A stretch of DNA of 64,000 nucleotides from a virus: positions 1-64,000 of the IMG/VR virus record IMGVR_UViG_3300044859_002374. One strand, given 5' to 3'. Made by a program: the position numbers and the translations under genes. The notes under the pieces are model-generated. The model did no database searches and was not told the DNA's origin. It worked only from the letters and a program-made list of their open reading frames with translations. Shown here in pieces: positions 45,298-54,973 of the stretch. Position 1 is the stretch's first letter, and each line of letters starts with the position of its first letter.

Positions 45298-46419
45298 ATG
45301 AAATATGATTATCTTATTGTTGGAGCCGGATTATTCGGCTCCATTTTTGCTTATGAAGCTAATAAATTAGGTAAAAAAGTATTAGTAGTTGATAAAAGAA
45401 ATCATATTGGTGGAAATTGTTATTCTGAACCATTTGAAGATTATCATATACACAAATATGGTCCACATATTTTTCATACTTCAAAAAAATATGTTTGGGA
45501 TTATATAAATAAATTTGCAGAATTTAATAATTTCACTCTAAGAAATAAAGCTTTTGTAAATAATAAAATCTATTCTTTGCCAATAAATTTATCTACTATT
45601 CATCATGTTTGGAATGATGTTGTCACTCCACTTCAAGCAAAAGAAAGAATTAATTCAGATAAAATTTTATTTGAAAATCCACAAAATTTCGAAGAATATT
45701 GTCTTAGCACCATGGGTAGAACTTTGTACGAAATGTTTTTCTACGGATACACCAAAAAACAATGGGGCAGAGAGCCAAAATTATTACCAGCATCAATTGC
45801 TAAACGAATACCATTAAGATTTTCTTTAAATGATCGATATTATTCTGATGATCATGTTTACGAAGGTATTCCGATTCATGGTTACACTTCAATTTTTGAA
45901 AAACTATTATCAGGCATTGTTGTTTGGTTAGAATGTGATTACATTGTAAATAGAGATTTTTTAAACTCTTTGGCTGAAAAAGTAATTTACACAGGACCTA
46001 TTGATCAATATTTTAATTACATGTTTGGAGATTTAGAATACCGAACACTCAAACATAGTAGTTACAATACAAAGATTGACATTCAAGGCACGGCATTGAT
46101 GACATATCCATCTGAGGATTTTCATTTTACGAGAATCATTCAACATAATTATTTTTACAATAGTAAATCAGATGAAAAAGTAATTACTTATGAGTATTCA
46201 AAAACATTTGATAAAAACATTCCTAATGAAGATCCATACTATCCAATAAATGATGAAATCAATAATGAAAAATACGAAAAGTATAGAAATTTTGCATCTG
46301 TCAATTGTCCAAATTTATTAATTGGTGGAAGATTAGGCAATTATAAATATTTTGATATGGACACTACTATTGAAAATGCATTACAAGTTGTAAAAAAAGA
46401 ATTTGCAGGAAATTTGTGA
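45298..46419 (+). CDS. glf: UDP-galactopyranose mutase
   Basis: The protein has 373 residues. The FAD-binding start 'YLIVGAGLFGSIFAYEANKLGKKVLVVDKRNHIGGNCY' is typical, as are 'HKYGPHIFHT', 'FYGYTKKQWGREP' and the C-terminal 'GGRLGNYKYFDMDTTIENAL'. It converts UDP-galactopyranose to UDP-galactofuranose. The ATG is 6 bases after TAAAAT (45286-45291), without a ribosome site. A sugar enzyme inside the packaging module is unusual; with the sugar kinase at 62.7 kb it points to phage-driven glycan synthesis, for virion decoration or host surface change (inference). Confidence 0.95.
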   Translation: MKYDYLIVGAGLFGSIFAYEANKLGKKVLVVDKRNHIGGNCYSEPFEDYHIHKYGPHIFHTSKKYVWDYINKFAEFNNFTLRNKAFVNNKIYSLPINLSTIHHVWNDVVTPLQAKERINSDKILFENPQNFEEYCLSTMGRTLYEMFFYGYTKKQWGREPKLLPASIAKRIPLRFSLNDRYYSDDHVYEGIPIHGYTSIFEKLLSGIVVWLECDYIVNRDFLNSLAEKVIYTGPIDQYFNYMFGDLEYRTLKHSSYNTKIDIQGTALMTYPSEDFHFTRIIQHNYFYNSKSDEKVITYEYSKTFDKNIPNEDPYYPINDEINNEKYEKYRNFASVNCPNLLIGGRLGNYKYFDMDTTIENALQVVKKEFAGNL

Positions 46420-46441
46420 AAAATTAAGTAACACAAAGATT

Positions 46442-46885
46442 ATGGATCTCAATATTCTCCATAAAACATTAAGGATTGCCTACATCCTAGATAGTAAGGG
46501 TAATTTCAAGTCTTCTGATTTAATTTTTGAAAAAGTAGCCCAATATTATGTAGAACAATCTGTCACTAAAAACCCAAATATTTATCTTGTCGAATATGAC
46601 GAGTTGGAAGATGAATTTAAAGAGGGTGATGAGTGGAGACAGACCAAAAAACCAAATAAAATTCCTAAAGAATATTTTGATTTGGGTGGAGAAGCTGATG
46701 GACAAAATATCGAAGGGCTTTTACATGGTCCAGATAATGTTCCAGGTCCAGCGTATATAGATCCAGGCAATTTAGCATCTAGTCCTTCAATGGCTGGAGA
46801 CGTAGATTCCTTTACATTTGAAGCAACATATCAGAAAAATGTAGATGATGGAAATGGTTGGAAAAATAGAATTCCACTTAGATAG
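46442..46885 (+). CDS. Small protein of unknown function in head module
   Basis: About 147 residues from ATG 46442; the open frame begins at 46403 (TTG), overlapping glf. The first 40 residues are helical ('ILHKTLRIAYILDSKGNFKSSDLIFEKVAQYY'), then acidic and proline/glycine-rich with 'HGPDNVPGPAYIDPGNLASSPS'. No motif is recognised. It ends 9 bases before the next gene, with which it is probably co-transcribed. Confidence 0.6.
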   Translation: MDLNILHKTLRIAYILDSKGNFKSSDLIFEKVAQYYVEQSVTKNPNIYLVEYDELEDEFKEGDEWRQTKKPNKIPKEYFDLGGEADGQNIEGLLHGPDNVPGPAYIDPGNLASSPSMAGDVDSFTFEATYQKNVDDGNGWKNRIPLR

Positions 46886-46894
46886 GAGAACATT

Positions 46895-47383
46895 ATGCCT
46901 TTACCAATTAAGCCAGTTCATTCTTTAGAATTACACGCAGAATTATTTGACACTCAGTCAATGAGCAATTTGGGTTTATCAGATATCCAAATTCAACTCA
47001 TGGGTTCAACTCCACCACCACAAAAGCAAGCTGCTAAAGTTGGTGATCGTTATATGGAAATGCTTATGACTATTGACAAAAATGTTGATGAAGTTGTCAC
47101 TGCTGCAAATCAACTTACTCATAATAGAGAAGCTAAAGTTTGCCATGTTCCTTCTGATATTACAGATAATGATCTTTTAGCACTTAAAACTTCAGGATTA
47201 CTTACTGGTTACGGAAGATCAGTTTCGCTTACTGAAAAAGCTAAATTGGCTCTTAGAGATCATTATCTTAGTTCTGAAACAACAAATGAATTCAGAAAAA
47301 ATAGAACCAAAGATAAATTTGATTTAAACGAAGCTAAAGCGGTAGTTCAATCAAATACAAAATTTAAAAAAATCGCTACTTGA
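46895..47383 (+). CDS. Small protein of unknown function in head module
   Basis: The protein has 162 residues, with an AGGAGA ribosome site before the ATG. A central segment with 'VCHVPSDITDNDLLALKTSGLLTGYGRSVSLTEKAKLALRDHYL' has the form of a winged-helix-like fold: a helix, a turn, a Gly-rich wing, then a helix. The C-terminus is basic ('KFKKIAT'). It could bind DNA or be a structural adaptor. No family is recognised. Confidence 0.6.
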   Translation: MPLPIKPVHSLELHAELFDTQSMSNLGLSDIQIQLMGSTPPPQKQAAKVGDRYMEMLMTIDKNVDEVVTAANQLTHNREAKVCHVPSDITDNDLLALKTSGLLTGYGRSVSLTEKAKLALRDHYLSSETTNEFRKNRTKDKFDLNEAKAVVQSNTKFKKIAT

Positions 47384-47425
47384 CTCTCTAGTAGTGAATT
47401 CCGTGATGAATTCGAAATCAGGTTT

Positions 47426-47764
47426 ATGGCTGACAACGATCAAAAAAGAACTAAGGGATTGATGTTTGCAGAACCTTTAGAAGAATTGGAAGTAGTATTT
47501 TTTACATTTCCTTCTAAAGGTCAACATTCTTTTTGGAATAATAATGTAGATTTTTCTCTTAGTTTGGCATTTCTAAATAATGATTTTGAAATTTTAGATT
47601 TTAAAGATTTAGAAAAACAGAGCACAAAACTTGTTGCTCCAGACGCAGATGATGTCAAATATGTTGTAGAAGCATATAAAGGCATATTCAAAAAACTCAA
47701 AATTAATATTGGAGACAAATTAATTTTGAAGGGCAAAAAACTCATATTGGATAAAAAAACATAG
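47426..47764 (+). CDS. DUF192-family protein
   Basis: The protein has 112 residues. The DUF192 line-up is visible: 'RTKGLMFAEPLEELEVVFFTFPSKGQHSFWNNNVDFSLSLAFLNNDFEILDF', then 'YVVEAYKGIFKKLKINIGDKLIL'. The family is a small beta-barrel domain of unknown function, often exported in bacteria; this copy has no signal peptide. It occurs in some large phages. Head-module position suggests a structural or binding role. An AGG ribosome site lies upstream. Confidence 0.75.
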   Translation: MADNDQKRTKGLMFAEPLEELEVVFFTFPSKGQHSFWNNNVDFSLSLAFLNNDFEILDFKDLEKQSTKLVAPDADDVKYVVEAYKGIFKKLKINIGDKLILKGKKLILDKKT

Positions 47765-47843
47765 AGAAATAAAACTTCTGAAGGTTTGATAGATTAAATT
47801 TCAGAAGGTTTACAATATAATTTCTTGAGGAGTTATTAAAATT

Positions 47844-48761
47844 ATGGCAGATAGAATCTTCCCTACACATGTCAATGAAGATCCACTTGATTCAGAGATG
47901 GTTTTTCAAGGCATCAATTGGGACAATTTCAACAATAAACTAGCTGAAGTTAAAGAAGCTGGTAAAACATCAGGCAAACTTAATCCTGGATTGCAAGAAT
48001 ATCTTGATCAAAAGAATAAAAATGCATCTGAAGATCAAGATGATGATGATAAAAAAGATGCTAAAAAAGATGTCAAAGATGCTAAAGATGCATCTGTACA
48101 GGATATCATAGATGCTTTACCAGAAGCTGAGAAAAAGAAACTCAAATTAAGTTCAAGTATTGTTTTTAACCATCCATCACAGCTTTCAGCTGATGCAGTA
48201 GAAGCTGCAATTGCTGCAGGCGATGAAGATCTTAAAAATGCAATCCTTGCTGCAAGACATGAGAGAAGAGTTAGATTAGCAAGCAAAGTTGAGACCATTG
48301 TCAAAGCTGAAGCTGAAAAGAATCAAAAATTAGCTCAAAGAAAAGCATATCGTGAATCTTTAGTCACTAAAGTAGCAAACGATGAAAAGGCTGCACAAAA
48401 AGTGAAGACTGCAAAGACAAATACCGAATCTGGATTTAGACCAATCACTAATCTTCCAGTTAATGCTAAAAAAGCCTTTGCTTCAAAAGCATTAGCTCAA
48501 GGTTTTCCACAAGAATATGTGGATGCAATGCTTGGTAATAATGCTCCTGTTGCAGACAATACTGTAGACATCAAAAATGTAATGGCATCCAACCTTGCAA
48601 CATCAGTTAAGAAAACAGCTGTTGCATCTATGGTCAAGGAAGCAACTCTTTCAGATGCAGATTACAGCAGATTGATTGATTATTGGAAGAATGACCTTGG
48701 TTACGGCGATCAAGATTGGATTGAAGCCTTGTTTACCAAGAAGTACGATAAGAAATCATAA
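47844..48761 (+). CDS. Charged helical head-module protein
   Basis: The protein has 305 residues, with a GAGGAG ribosome site 12 bases before the ATG; a TATAAT hexamer at 47816-47821 lacks a good -35. It is rich in Lys, Asp and Ala, with a highly charged stretch at about 60-85 and long helices ('VRLASKVETIVKAEAEKNQKLAQRKAYRESLVTKV'). The C-terminal domain is compact ('SRLIDYWKNDLGYGDQDWIEALFTKKY'). It could be a scaffold or internal head protein. A hairpin with 8-base arms (CTTCTGAA/TTCAGAAG) lies upstream at about 47775-47808. Confidence 0.65.
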   Translation: MADRIFPTHVNEDPLDSEMVFQGINWDNFNNKLAEVKEAGKTSGKLNPGLQEYLDQKNKNASEDQDDDDKKDAKKDVKDAKDASVQDIIDALPEAEKKKLKLSSSIVFNHPSQLSADAVEAAIAAGDEDLKNAILAARHERRVRLASKVETIVKAEAEKNQKLAQRKAYRESLVTKVANDEKAAQKVKTAKTNTESGFRPITNLPVNAKKAFASKALAQGFPQEYVDAMLGNNAPVADNTVDIKNVMASNLATSVKKTAVASMVKEATLSDADYSRLIDYWKNDLGYGDQDWIEALFTKKYDKKS

Positions 48762-48782
48762 AAAAAATCCTCAAGAAATAAC

Positions 48783-48815
48783 ATCCCAGGAGTTCTATCC
48801 TCCTGGGATTGTCTT
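48783..48815 (+). terminator. Probable terminator
   Basis: A perfect 10-base stem ATCCCAGGAG (48783-48792)/CTCCTGGGAT (48800-48809) with a 7-base loop. The tail (TGTCTTG) is only partly T-rich, so it may be weak or act as an mRNA-stabilising hairpin. Confidence 0.6.
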
Positions 48816-48839
48816 GTAGATTATTCCAGGAAAATAAAC

Positions 48840-49655
48840 ATGAGCAAATTTAGAAAAGTATCAGAAATAGACAATATACCATCTTTCATTCAAAACAAAT
48901 TTGTCGGTGCACAAGTTGACGTTGAAGAAGATCCATATGCTGATTTAAAAAGAAATTCTACCGAAAATAGATTTAAAATGTCGAAACAGCAAGTGGGTAT
49001 GGGCAAAGAAGCTTCAAATCTTGAAAAGTCCTGGGAAAAGATTTCTGGCGCAGCAAAGTATGAAGATCTAAGACCTTCTTCAATGGAAGAATCTTTATTG
49101 AACAATGATTTTGGTTCAATCAGAAGATCTGATTATGGAGTTGATGAGGGATTAAATGCAAGAACTACAACAAGTGGTTTGCAAGCATTCTCTTCAGAAG
49201 AATACATGGATGCTATGCTTAGAGGCTCTGCATCTATTTTCAATCCAGATATGATTGCATTATCCCAAGAATTCTTAAATAGTCAAGAAAACACCAGTGA
49301 ACAAGTAGTTGCACAAACTCAAGCTTCAAGAGAAGCTAAAGCATCCAGACACAAAGATTGGGAAGATAGAGCAATCAATACTATCAGAAAATCAAACACT
49401 GTTAATGCTAGAGCACATTCCATCCTCAGAACTTCTTCAGATACAGAATATTCATCACAATTTGGGATGATTGATTCCGATAAACTTGATCAAAGAGAAT
49501 CTATGAGAATTGCTTCACAGCAAAAGCTCAGAGAAGAAAAAAATGAAATCAAATCTGCAACTGGTAGATCTTTCGAACAAAAATCACAGCAGCCAGCTAA
49601 AACTTTAAGAGATATTTATAACAATATTGATTTGAATTTTGACGATTTAGACTAA
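48840..49655 (+). CDS. Head-module protein of unknown function
   Basis: The protein has 271 residues, with AGGA upstream of the ATG. It is polar and probably largely disordered, with 'SREAKASRHKDWEDRAINTIRK', 'ILRTSSDTEYSS' and 'MRIASQQKLREE'. The 'ASREAK' phrase is also present in the large protease protein at 55069. The stop overlaps the next ATG. It could be an internal head or scaffold-type protein. Confidence 0.65.
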   Translation: MSKFRKVSEIDNIPSFIQNKFVGAQVDVEEDPYADLKRNSTENRFKMSKQQVGMGKEASNLEKSWEKISGAAKYEDLRPSSMEESLLNNDFGSIRRSDYGVDEGLNARTTTSGLQAFSSEEYMDAMLRGSASIFNPDMIALSQEFLNSQENTSEQVVAQTQASREAKASRHKDWEDRAINTIRKSNTVNARAHSILRTSSDTEYSSQFGMIDSDKLDQRESMRIASQQKLREEKNEIKSATGRSFEQKSQQPAKTLRDIYNNIDLNFDDLD

Positions 49656-50608
49656 TGAATAAGATTTCACAAGTACCATCTGGACCACCACCAGGCTCTA
49701 CTCCAAGTACCTCTGATGCTGTGGGTGCTACAAATATGCCCCTTAATGGACAACAACAGGGACAACAAGAACAGGGTTTGACATTGAAGAAATTTAATTC
49801 ATTAATGGATAAAATAATTAATGAATCAATGTCAATTGGTTTAAGTGCAGAAATTGAAAATGCAATTTCAGAATCCACTAGACCAGAGGTAAGAGAAAAA
49901 CTTATAAAAATTTTAAATTCTTCAAATTTAAATGGTGATAAAAGAAAATTAACAAGAAATCCTGACAATTTAAATCAGAGAGATCCTACACCAATTGAAT
50001 TAGCAAAAAAATACAAAGAAGAAGTTAATAAACTTGTGAAAGGCAATGCCGTGTACAACAATAGAACAGCTCAACAAGCAATAAAACCCAAAAAGAAAAC
50101 CAGAGGTAACCCATTCAGAGTTTTGATGGGTAAAGTTGGTAAACTTTTAGATCATGGTGTTGAGAAAAATGATATTGTTCGCTTTTTAGCAAAACTTAAG
50201 TATTGGAACAATGAAACAGTTGAAAGAGCTGTTGATATTGTTCGTGATTATAATAAGAAAAAAAATCGTGATACTAAAAAAGAAAAATCTATCAAAGAAC
50301 AAAAAAATATCAAAGATAAGATTGAGAACGAGCTTGAAAAGCATGCTGAGACCGAAAATATTATTCGCACAGCAGGTTTAGATTATGATGCTGAACCAGA
50401 TTATTCAAAGTCTTCTACAGCAGAATTGATAATGAGAACAATGTATCTCTCAGATTTACTTGTTGTTGATAAAAATACTAAACAAGGTGACTTTAAAGAT
50501 CCTGTTAGCAAAAAGGGTGTTGCTCAAAAACTATCTGCTATCAAAAAAGCTTTAACTGATAGAGGCTTCGATAAAGAAGAATTAGAAAATTTAGGCTTAG
50601 GAAATTAA
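49655..50608 (+). CDS. Head-module protein of unknown function
   Basis: The protein has 317 residues. It starts with a Pro/Gly/Gln-rich segment, then a helical domain; a basic central part ('IKPKKKTRGNPFRVLMGKVGKLLDHGVEKNDIVRFLAKLKYW') could bind DNA. The Lys/Glu-rich coiled region (about 200-235) is followed by 'IIRTAGLDYDAEPDYS' and a compact helical end. It overlaps the preceding gene by one base and lies 1 base from the next. No family is recognised. Confidence 0.65.
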   Translation: MNKISQVPSGPPPGSTPSTSDAVGATNMPLNGQQQGQQEQGLTLKKFNSLMDKIINESMSIGLSAEIENAISESTRPEVREKLIKILNSSNLNGDKRKLTRNPDNLNQRDPTPIELAKKYKEEVNKLVKGNAVYNNRTAQQAIKPKKKTRGNPFRVLMGKVGKLLDHGVEKNDIVRFLAKLKYWNNETVERAVDIVRDYNKKKNRDTKKEKSIKEQKNIKDKIENELEKHAETENIIRTAGLDYDAEPDYSKSSTAELIMRTMYLSDLLVVDKNTKQGDFKDPVSKKGVAQKLSAIKKALTDRGFDKEELENLGLGN

Positions 50609-50609
50609 A

Positions 50610-52232
50610 ATGGATAGCTATAAGATCAAATTGCATTCTCATAACCCAGATGTTGCTGAAAAAATAATGGGCAAAATTGGAGCAGAAGGTTTGATCAAAT
50701 TGCTACAAGATGAAGTAGCTTCGCTTCAAGAACATATATCAAAAAGAAGTTTTATTCCATCCGAATCAATATTTGGAAAATTAATGGAAAAAGATTTTGA
50801 TATTGATGACGCTTTGGTCAAAGCATTTTTTGAAATGGATGGTCCAGGCAAAATTAATAAAATGAGAAAATTGAGACCAAATGAAGCGATCATTAAAGTC
50901 TCCTCGGATTTGAACAAGCTTATGAACATTAGAAATTCACAAGTATGTGCATTACTTAGACATGCATACAATTCATTGCAAAATGCAGCAGGACATGATT
51001 CTGAAGCTATCAAATTTGAAAAAGTTGCATACAAACTAGAAGATAAATCTAGAGGGTCTTGGCAATTAGATGCATTAGAAACTCTTGATGAATTACTTAA
51101 GGTTGTAGAATCTAATAATTCCTCAATGATCAAAACAGCAAGAAATCATGTCTTAAAAGGTGATTCATTCAATTATTCAAAAGCTATTGCAATTATCAGA
51201 AATCAATTTGAATCAATTACACCTTCTTCAAATGTAAGAGTTGCATATACAACTTTACAAACTCAATTCAATGAACCTTATTTATTATGCCCTAAAGGCA
51301 TATTTCAAGGATACAAAAGCGCTGTTCCAATGGAAGTCAGCAAATGTAGAGATCATTGTATTGACTCAAGATTAGCAAAAGATGGCACTGTATCTTGTGC
51401 ATATGAAGCATGGTTGAAAGTATCATTCCAGCCACAAGAACAAGTCATGGCAAGATTGAATGTTCACAAGCATCCTGACAATGAAGCGAATGCTCTTGAA
51501 CTCAACGAAGGCGAAAGATCTAAGAAATTAACAGAAGGTGAAATACCTTTTGAAACAAGATTTGAAAAAAATCAAAAAGGTTATAAAAGAGATTCACTTC
51601 CAGAAGAATCTATTGAAAAGAGATTAGAATCTTCAGGTCACAGAAATGTTGAAAAGACAGTGAAGAAAGCTCAATCAATTACTGATAAAACAATTGAAAA
51701 TCAATTGCCAAGAACCAATGAGCCTAAAAAAGATTTTTTAAATGAATTGATTGAAAAATTACACACATCTGGTGATGAATTAATGAAGACAAGACAAGAA
51801 CAGCTTGGGAAAGATTCATTATATTCTCACAAAGATGAAATGGATGAGTCTTTTGCTAAACAATTAAATGATTTTTCTTCAAATGCTATTGACATCAAGA
51901 AAGAAATCAATGATGAGGCAGGAGATGGTTCTGAAGATTCAATCTCACATCTTTTAAATAAAACAGCTAAAAAAGATGTCAAACTAGATGAAAAATTAGA
52001 AGAATCACGCAATAATCCTAAAGATATCAAGCCAAAAAACGAACAATTAGAAGATAGAAGAACTATCAAGAATGACAAAGATATTGATGCTTCAATTGAA
52101 GCACTTTTAGAAGAAGAAGATTATTATGATCTTTATTCTGAAGAAGAATTAGAAGATTTTGTCAATAAGTTAAAAGATGCTGGCATAGATACCTTATTAG
52201 AAGATAAACGAAAAAGTAATTTAGAGTATTAA
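50610..52232 (+). CDS. Head-module protein of unknown function
   Basis: The protein has 540 residues, with AGGA upstream. The N-terminal 230 residues are helical. A middle part with 'YLLCPKGIFQGYKSAVPMEVSKCRDHCIDSRLAKDGTVSCAYEAWLKV' holds four spaced cysteines and may bind metal. The C-terminal 230 residues are charged and disordered with many Lys/Glu/Asp. It sits two genes before the portal. No family is recognised; a neck, internal or scaffold role would fit. Confidence 0.65.
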   Translation: MDSYKIKLHSHNPDVAEKIMGKIGAEGLIKLLQDEVASLQEHISKRSFIPSESIFGKLMEKDFDIDDALVKAFFEMDGPGKINKMRKLRPNEAIIKVSSDLNKLMNIRNSQVCALLRHAYNSLQNAAGHDSEAIKFEKVAYKLEDKSRGSWQLDALETLDELLKVVESNNSSMIKTARNHVLKGDSFNYSKAIAIIRNQFESITPSSNVRVAYTTLQTQFNEPYLLCPKGIFQGYKSAVPMEVSKCRDHCIDSRLAKDGTVSCAYEAWLKVSFQPQEQVMARLNVHKHPDNEANALELNEGERSKKLTEGEIPFETRFEKNQKGYKRDSLPEESIEKRLESSGHRNVEKTVKKAQSITDKTIENQLPRTNEPKKDFLNELIEKLHTSGDELMKTRQEQLGKDSLYSHKDEMDESFAKQLNDFSSNAIDIKKEINDEAGDGSEDSISHLLNKTAKKDVKLDEKLEESRNNPKDIKPKNEQLEDRRTIKNDKDIDASIEALLEEEDYYDLYSEEELEDFVNKLKDAGIDTLLEDKRKSNLEY

Positions 52233-52233
52233 T

Positions 52234-52635
52234 ATGTGGTACAGAATTGCTAAAGATGGAATTGGCGGGGGAGTAATAAATCCTCAAAAACCTGAAATGT
52301 CAGGAGAAATGATTAAGTTTCTTTTAGACCAAGGAAGATCTTTAGATGACTTTTATATTGATTCCAAAACAAATCAATCTCAATTATTCGAAAAAATTGT
52401 TCAAGATGTTCCACAATCTGATATAGAGGCTAATGACCCTAGATTTCAAACTTTGCAAAGTCAACTTGAAAATGGAAGACATTACGAAGAAGACTCAATA
52501 AACATGTTGCAAGTTGAAAAGGGCAAAGGCGGGATGAGTATGAAAAATGGTGAAGGAACCATACAGTACAATTCTGGTAAAGGCGATCCTTCAGTTTTTT
52601 ATGACAATTTACCGTCTAATAAAACTCTGGTATAA
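52234..52635 (+). CDS. Small protein before portal, unknown function
   Basis: The protein has 133 residues. It begins 'MWYRIAKDGIGGG', close to the 'MYRIAKGG' that opens the protease protein at 55069. The rest is polar with no motif. It starts one base after the previous stop and ends just before the portal promoter. It may share a processing or assembly signal with other head proteins. Function unknown. Confidence 0.6.
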   Translation: MWYRIAKDGIGGGVINPQKPEMSGEMIKFLLDQGRSLDDFYIDSKTNQSQLFEKIVQDVPQSDIEANDPRFQTLQSQLENGRHYEEDSINMLQVEKGKGGMSMKNGEGTIQYNSGKGDPSVFYDNLPSNKTLV

Positions 52636-52636
52636 T
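52631..52636 (+). promoter_or_regulatory. -10 element of a portal promoter, leaderless type
   Basis: TATAAT (52631-52636) preceded by TGG (extended -10), with a TTTACC-like -35 about 18 bases upstream inside the previous gene. The portal ATG follows after seven bases and no ribosome site is present. Confidence 0.6.
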
Positions 52637-52643
52637 ACTTGTT

Positions 52644-54944
52644 ATGGCAAATAGACTTTCATTGGCAGCTGCTATCAAATCATCAGCAAAATCAGTAATT
52701 GGTGAAACAACAATAAGTGATGTTACTGAAAAAAGAAATCATGCCACTAGCAGAGTTTCTCAAGGTCCAGGTCCTAATGTAAGGCAAGCATCTGTAAATT
52801 CAGTAACCACTTCTCCTAACTTTTATTCACCGTTCTTAACTCCTTCATCTTTTCAGATTCCAAATGCTCGACGTGAAGTATATCTTTGGGCAAACTGGTG
52901 GAAAAATAATGAACCTAAAGTTGCTGCTGGAATAAATTTTTATGCTACTTATCCATTTTCAGGATGGAAACTTGAGTGTTCTTCCACTTATGTAAAAGAC
53001 TATTTTGAAAAATTAATTGAAGTTTTAAATTTCCAAAAATGGCTCCCGGAGATTTCCAAAGTCTATTATTTATTGGGTGATGCATTCGTATTAATGTCAA
53101 TTGATTGCCCTCATTGTTTTGGATCAAACTGGGACAATGAAAAAGGCGAAGAATGTCAACATGACGGAGCCACTTGGAAATCATGTTCTATCCTAAATCC
53201 TGACAGTGTTTTAAAATCTCCAGGGATGATTGATCAACATGGATCATATTCTTACAGACCATCTGCAGAAGAAGTAAGAATTGTCACAGAACGTAGCCCA
53301 AAAGAAGTATATGAAAATATCCCTGATGGTGTAAAGAGATTGATACAAAAGGGTGAACCAATCAAATTAAACCCAATATCAATTCATCATTTTAAATATG
53401 GCTCTAATCCTTGGGAAGATTATGGCACATCTATTGTAAGACCATTGTTTCAAACATTAACTTACAAAGATAAACTTAGACAGGCTCAATATATAATTGC
53501 TGAAAGATTAATCATTCCTGTTAAGGTTGTCAAAATAGGCTCTGATACTCGTCCTGCATCTCAAGAAGATATTGATAGCGTTCAAGATGAATTGTCATCT
53601 TTGGCAAATGACCCTAACCTTACACTTGTTACTCACCATAACTTTGATTTAGAATGGTATGGAGCTAGTGGAAAAATTTATGATATCTCCAATCAATTTG
53701 AATTAATCGAAAATGAACTTCTAGATGGAATGATGCTTAGTAAAGTGTTATTAACTGGAGAAGGTCCTGCATACTCAGCTGGTCAAGTTGGTCTTCTTGC
53801 AATGGAGCAAAGAATTGAAACTTGGAGACATGAAGTTGCTAACTGGATAGAACAAAAAATATTTAAGCCAGTTTCTCAGTGGAATGGATTTGTAGTTGAA
53901 GGCGAAAGAGGACAAGACGAAATCATTTATCCTAAAATCAAATTCAATTCTTTGGAATTAAGAGATGAAACTAATAAACTTCAAACACTTGTAACAGCCA
54001 ACCAAAATGGAGTAGTTTCAAATGTTTCATTAATTGAAGCATTCGGTTTAGATGTCGATCAAGAAATTGAAAGATTGAGATTTGAACAAGGTGCAACATT
54101 CATGAAGGATCCAAATTATGGTGTTCCTGAATTCAGCATGAACATTCAATCAGGTCCAGTTTCAGGTCAAGGTTTTGGAGCACAGCAAGCTCCTGATATG
54201 TCAGGAATGGGCGCACCAGGATTAGCGCCACCACTTGCTAATTCAAGAGATGAAAACTATAGATTAGCATCTTCGATGATTAATGAAATTGTTGATGAAA
54301 AAATGCAAATTCATTTTGATGGAACAACTAAACGTTTAGCTAGCAAAAGATATAAATCTGCTGCGCATGAAGGGTTTATCAAGTCTTTAGTTCCTGTAAA
54401 TGGCAGAGGCTACTTGGGAAGACTACCTGATGAATATGATGGGTTGTATGGAAATATGTATACGCCTTTCTTTGGCGGAGACACTTCTAGCCCGTTAAAT
54501 CATGAAGCTAAAATTGAACTTAATAGATTTTCTGTTGATGAAGATGAAAACATTAGAACTGCTGCTAAAAAGAAAATGCAGACAAACAATCCACAGTTGT
54601 TTACATCATTAGAGAAAAAACTTTATGGAATGTTGATGTCAATCAATATGCCATATCCATTGTATGCACAATATTCAGCTGGAAACACACAAGATTTTCA
54701 ACTTGATGCTGCAATCCCAGCTTTGAGAATAGGTGTTGAAGCAGATGGTGAAATTTGGCACAATAACCCAGAAAAAATAGCAAGAGATAAAAGAAGAGAC
54801 ACCGACTTGGCATCTCATGGTTGGATTATTGTCAGATTTACAGATAAAGAATTAAATGATCATCCACAAGATTGTATAAATGTTATTGTAAATGCTATAA
54901 AGAAAAGATCAAATTTTCAACCTAATGGGCAAATTGTTTTATAA
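52644..54944 (+). CDS. Portal protein with C-terminal nuclease-like domain
   Basis: The protein has 766 residues. Residues about 60-510 read as a portal ('LWANWWKNNEPKVAAGINFYATYPFSGWKLE', 'NPWEDYGTSIVRPLFQTLTYKDKLRQAQYIIAERLIIPVKVVK', 'LLDGMMLSKVLLTGEGPAYS'). A possible zinc site is at Cys155, Cys158, Cys171, His173. After a linker, residues about 655-760 look like a Vsr/DUF559-type PD-(D/E)XK nuclease: 'QLDAAIPALRIGVEADGEIWH' (Asp688, Glu699, Asp701, His706), 'RDKRRDTDLASHGWIIVRF'. Portals form the DNA channel of the head. A nuclease fused there is unusual; it might trim packaged DNA or act on host DNA. The reading frame is continuous across both parts. Confidence 0.85.
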   Translation: MANRLSLAAAIKSSAKSVIGETTISDVTEKRNHATSRVSQGPGPNVRQASVNSVTTSPNFYSPFLTPSSFQIPNARREVYLWANWWKNNEPKVAAGINFYATYPFSGWKLECSSTYVKDYFEKLIEVLNFQKWLPEISKVYYLLGDAFVLMSIDCPHCFGSNWDNEKGEECQHDGATWKSCSILNPDSVLKSPGMIDQHGSYSYRPSAEEVRIVTERSPKEVYENIPDGVKRLIQKGEPIKLNPISIHHFKYGSNPWEDYGTSIVRPLFQTLTYKDKLRQAQYIIAERLIIPVKVVKIGSDTRPASQEDIDSVQDELSSLANDPNLTLVTHHNFDLEWYGASGKIYDISNQFELIENELLDGMMLSKVLLTGEGPAYSAGQVGLLAMEQRIETWRHEVANWIEQKIFKPVSQWNGFVVEGERGQDEIIYPKIKFNSLELRDETNKLQTLVTANQNGVVSNVSLIEAFGLDVDQEIERLRFEQGATFMKDPNYGVPEFSMNIQSGPVSGQGFGAQQAPDMSGMGAPGLAPPLANSRDENYRLASSMINEIVDEKMQIHFDGTTKRLASKRYKSAAHEGFIKSLVPVNGRGYLGRLPDEYDGLYGNMYTPFFGGDTSSPLNHEAKIELNRFSVDEDENIRTAAKKKMQTNNPQLFTSLEKKLYGMLMSINMPYPLYAQYSAGNTQDFQLDAAIPALRIGVEADGEIWHNNPEKIARDKRRDTDLASHGWIIVRFTDKELNDHPQDCINVIVNAIKKRSNFQPNGQIVL

Positions 54945-54973
54945 ATAATTTTATTGTTTGGAGTTATTTTCCT

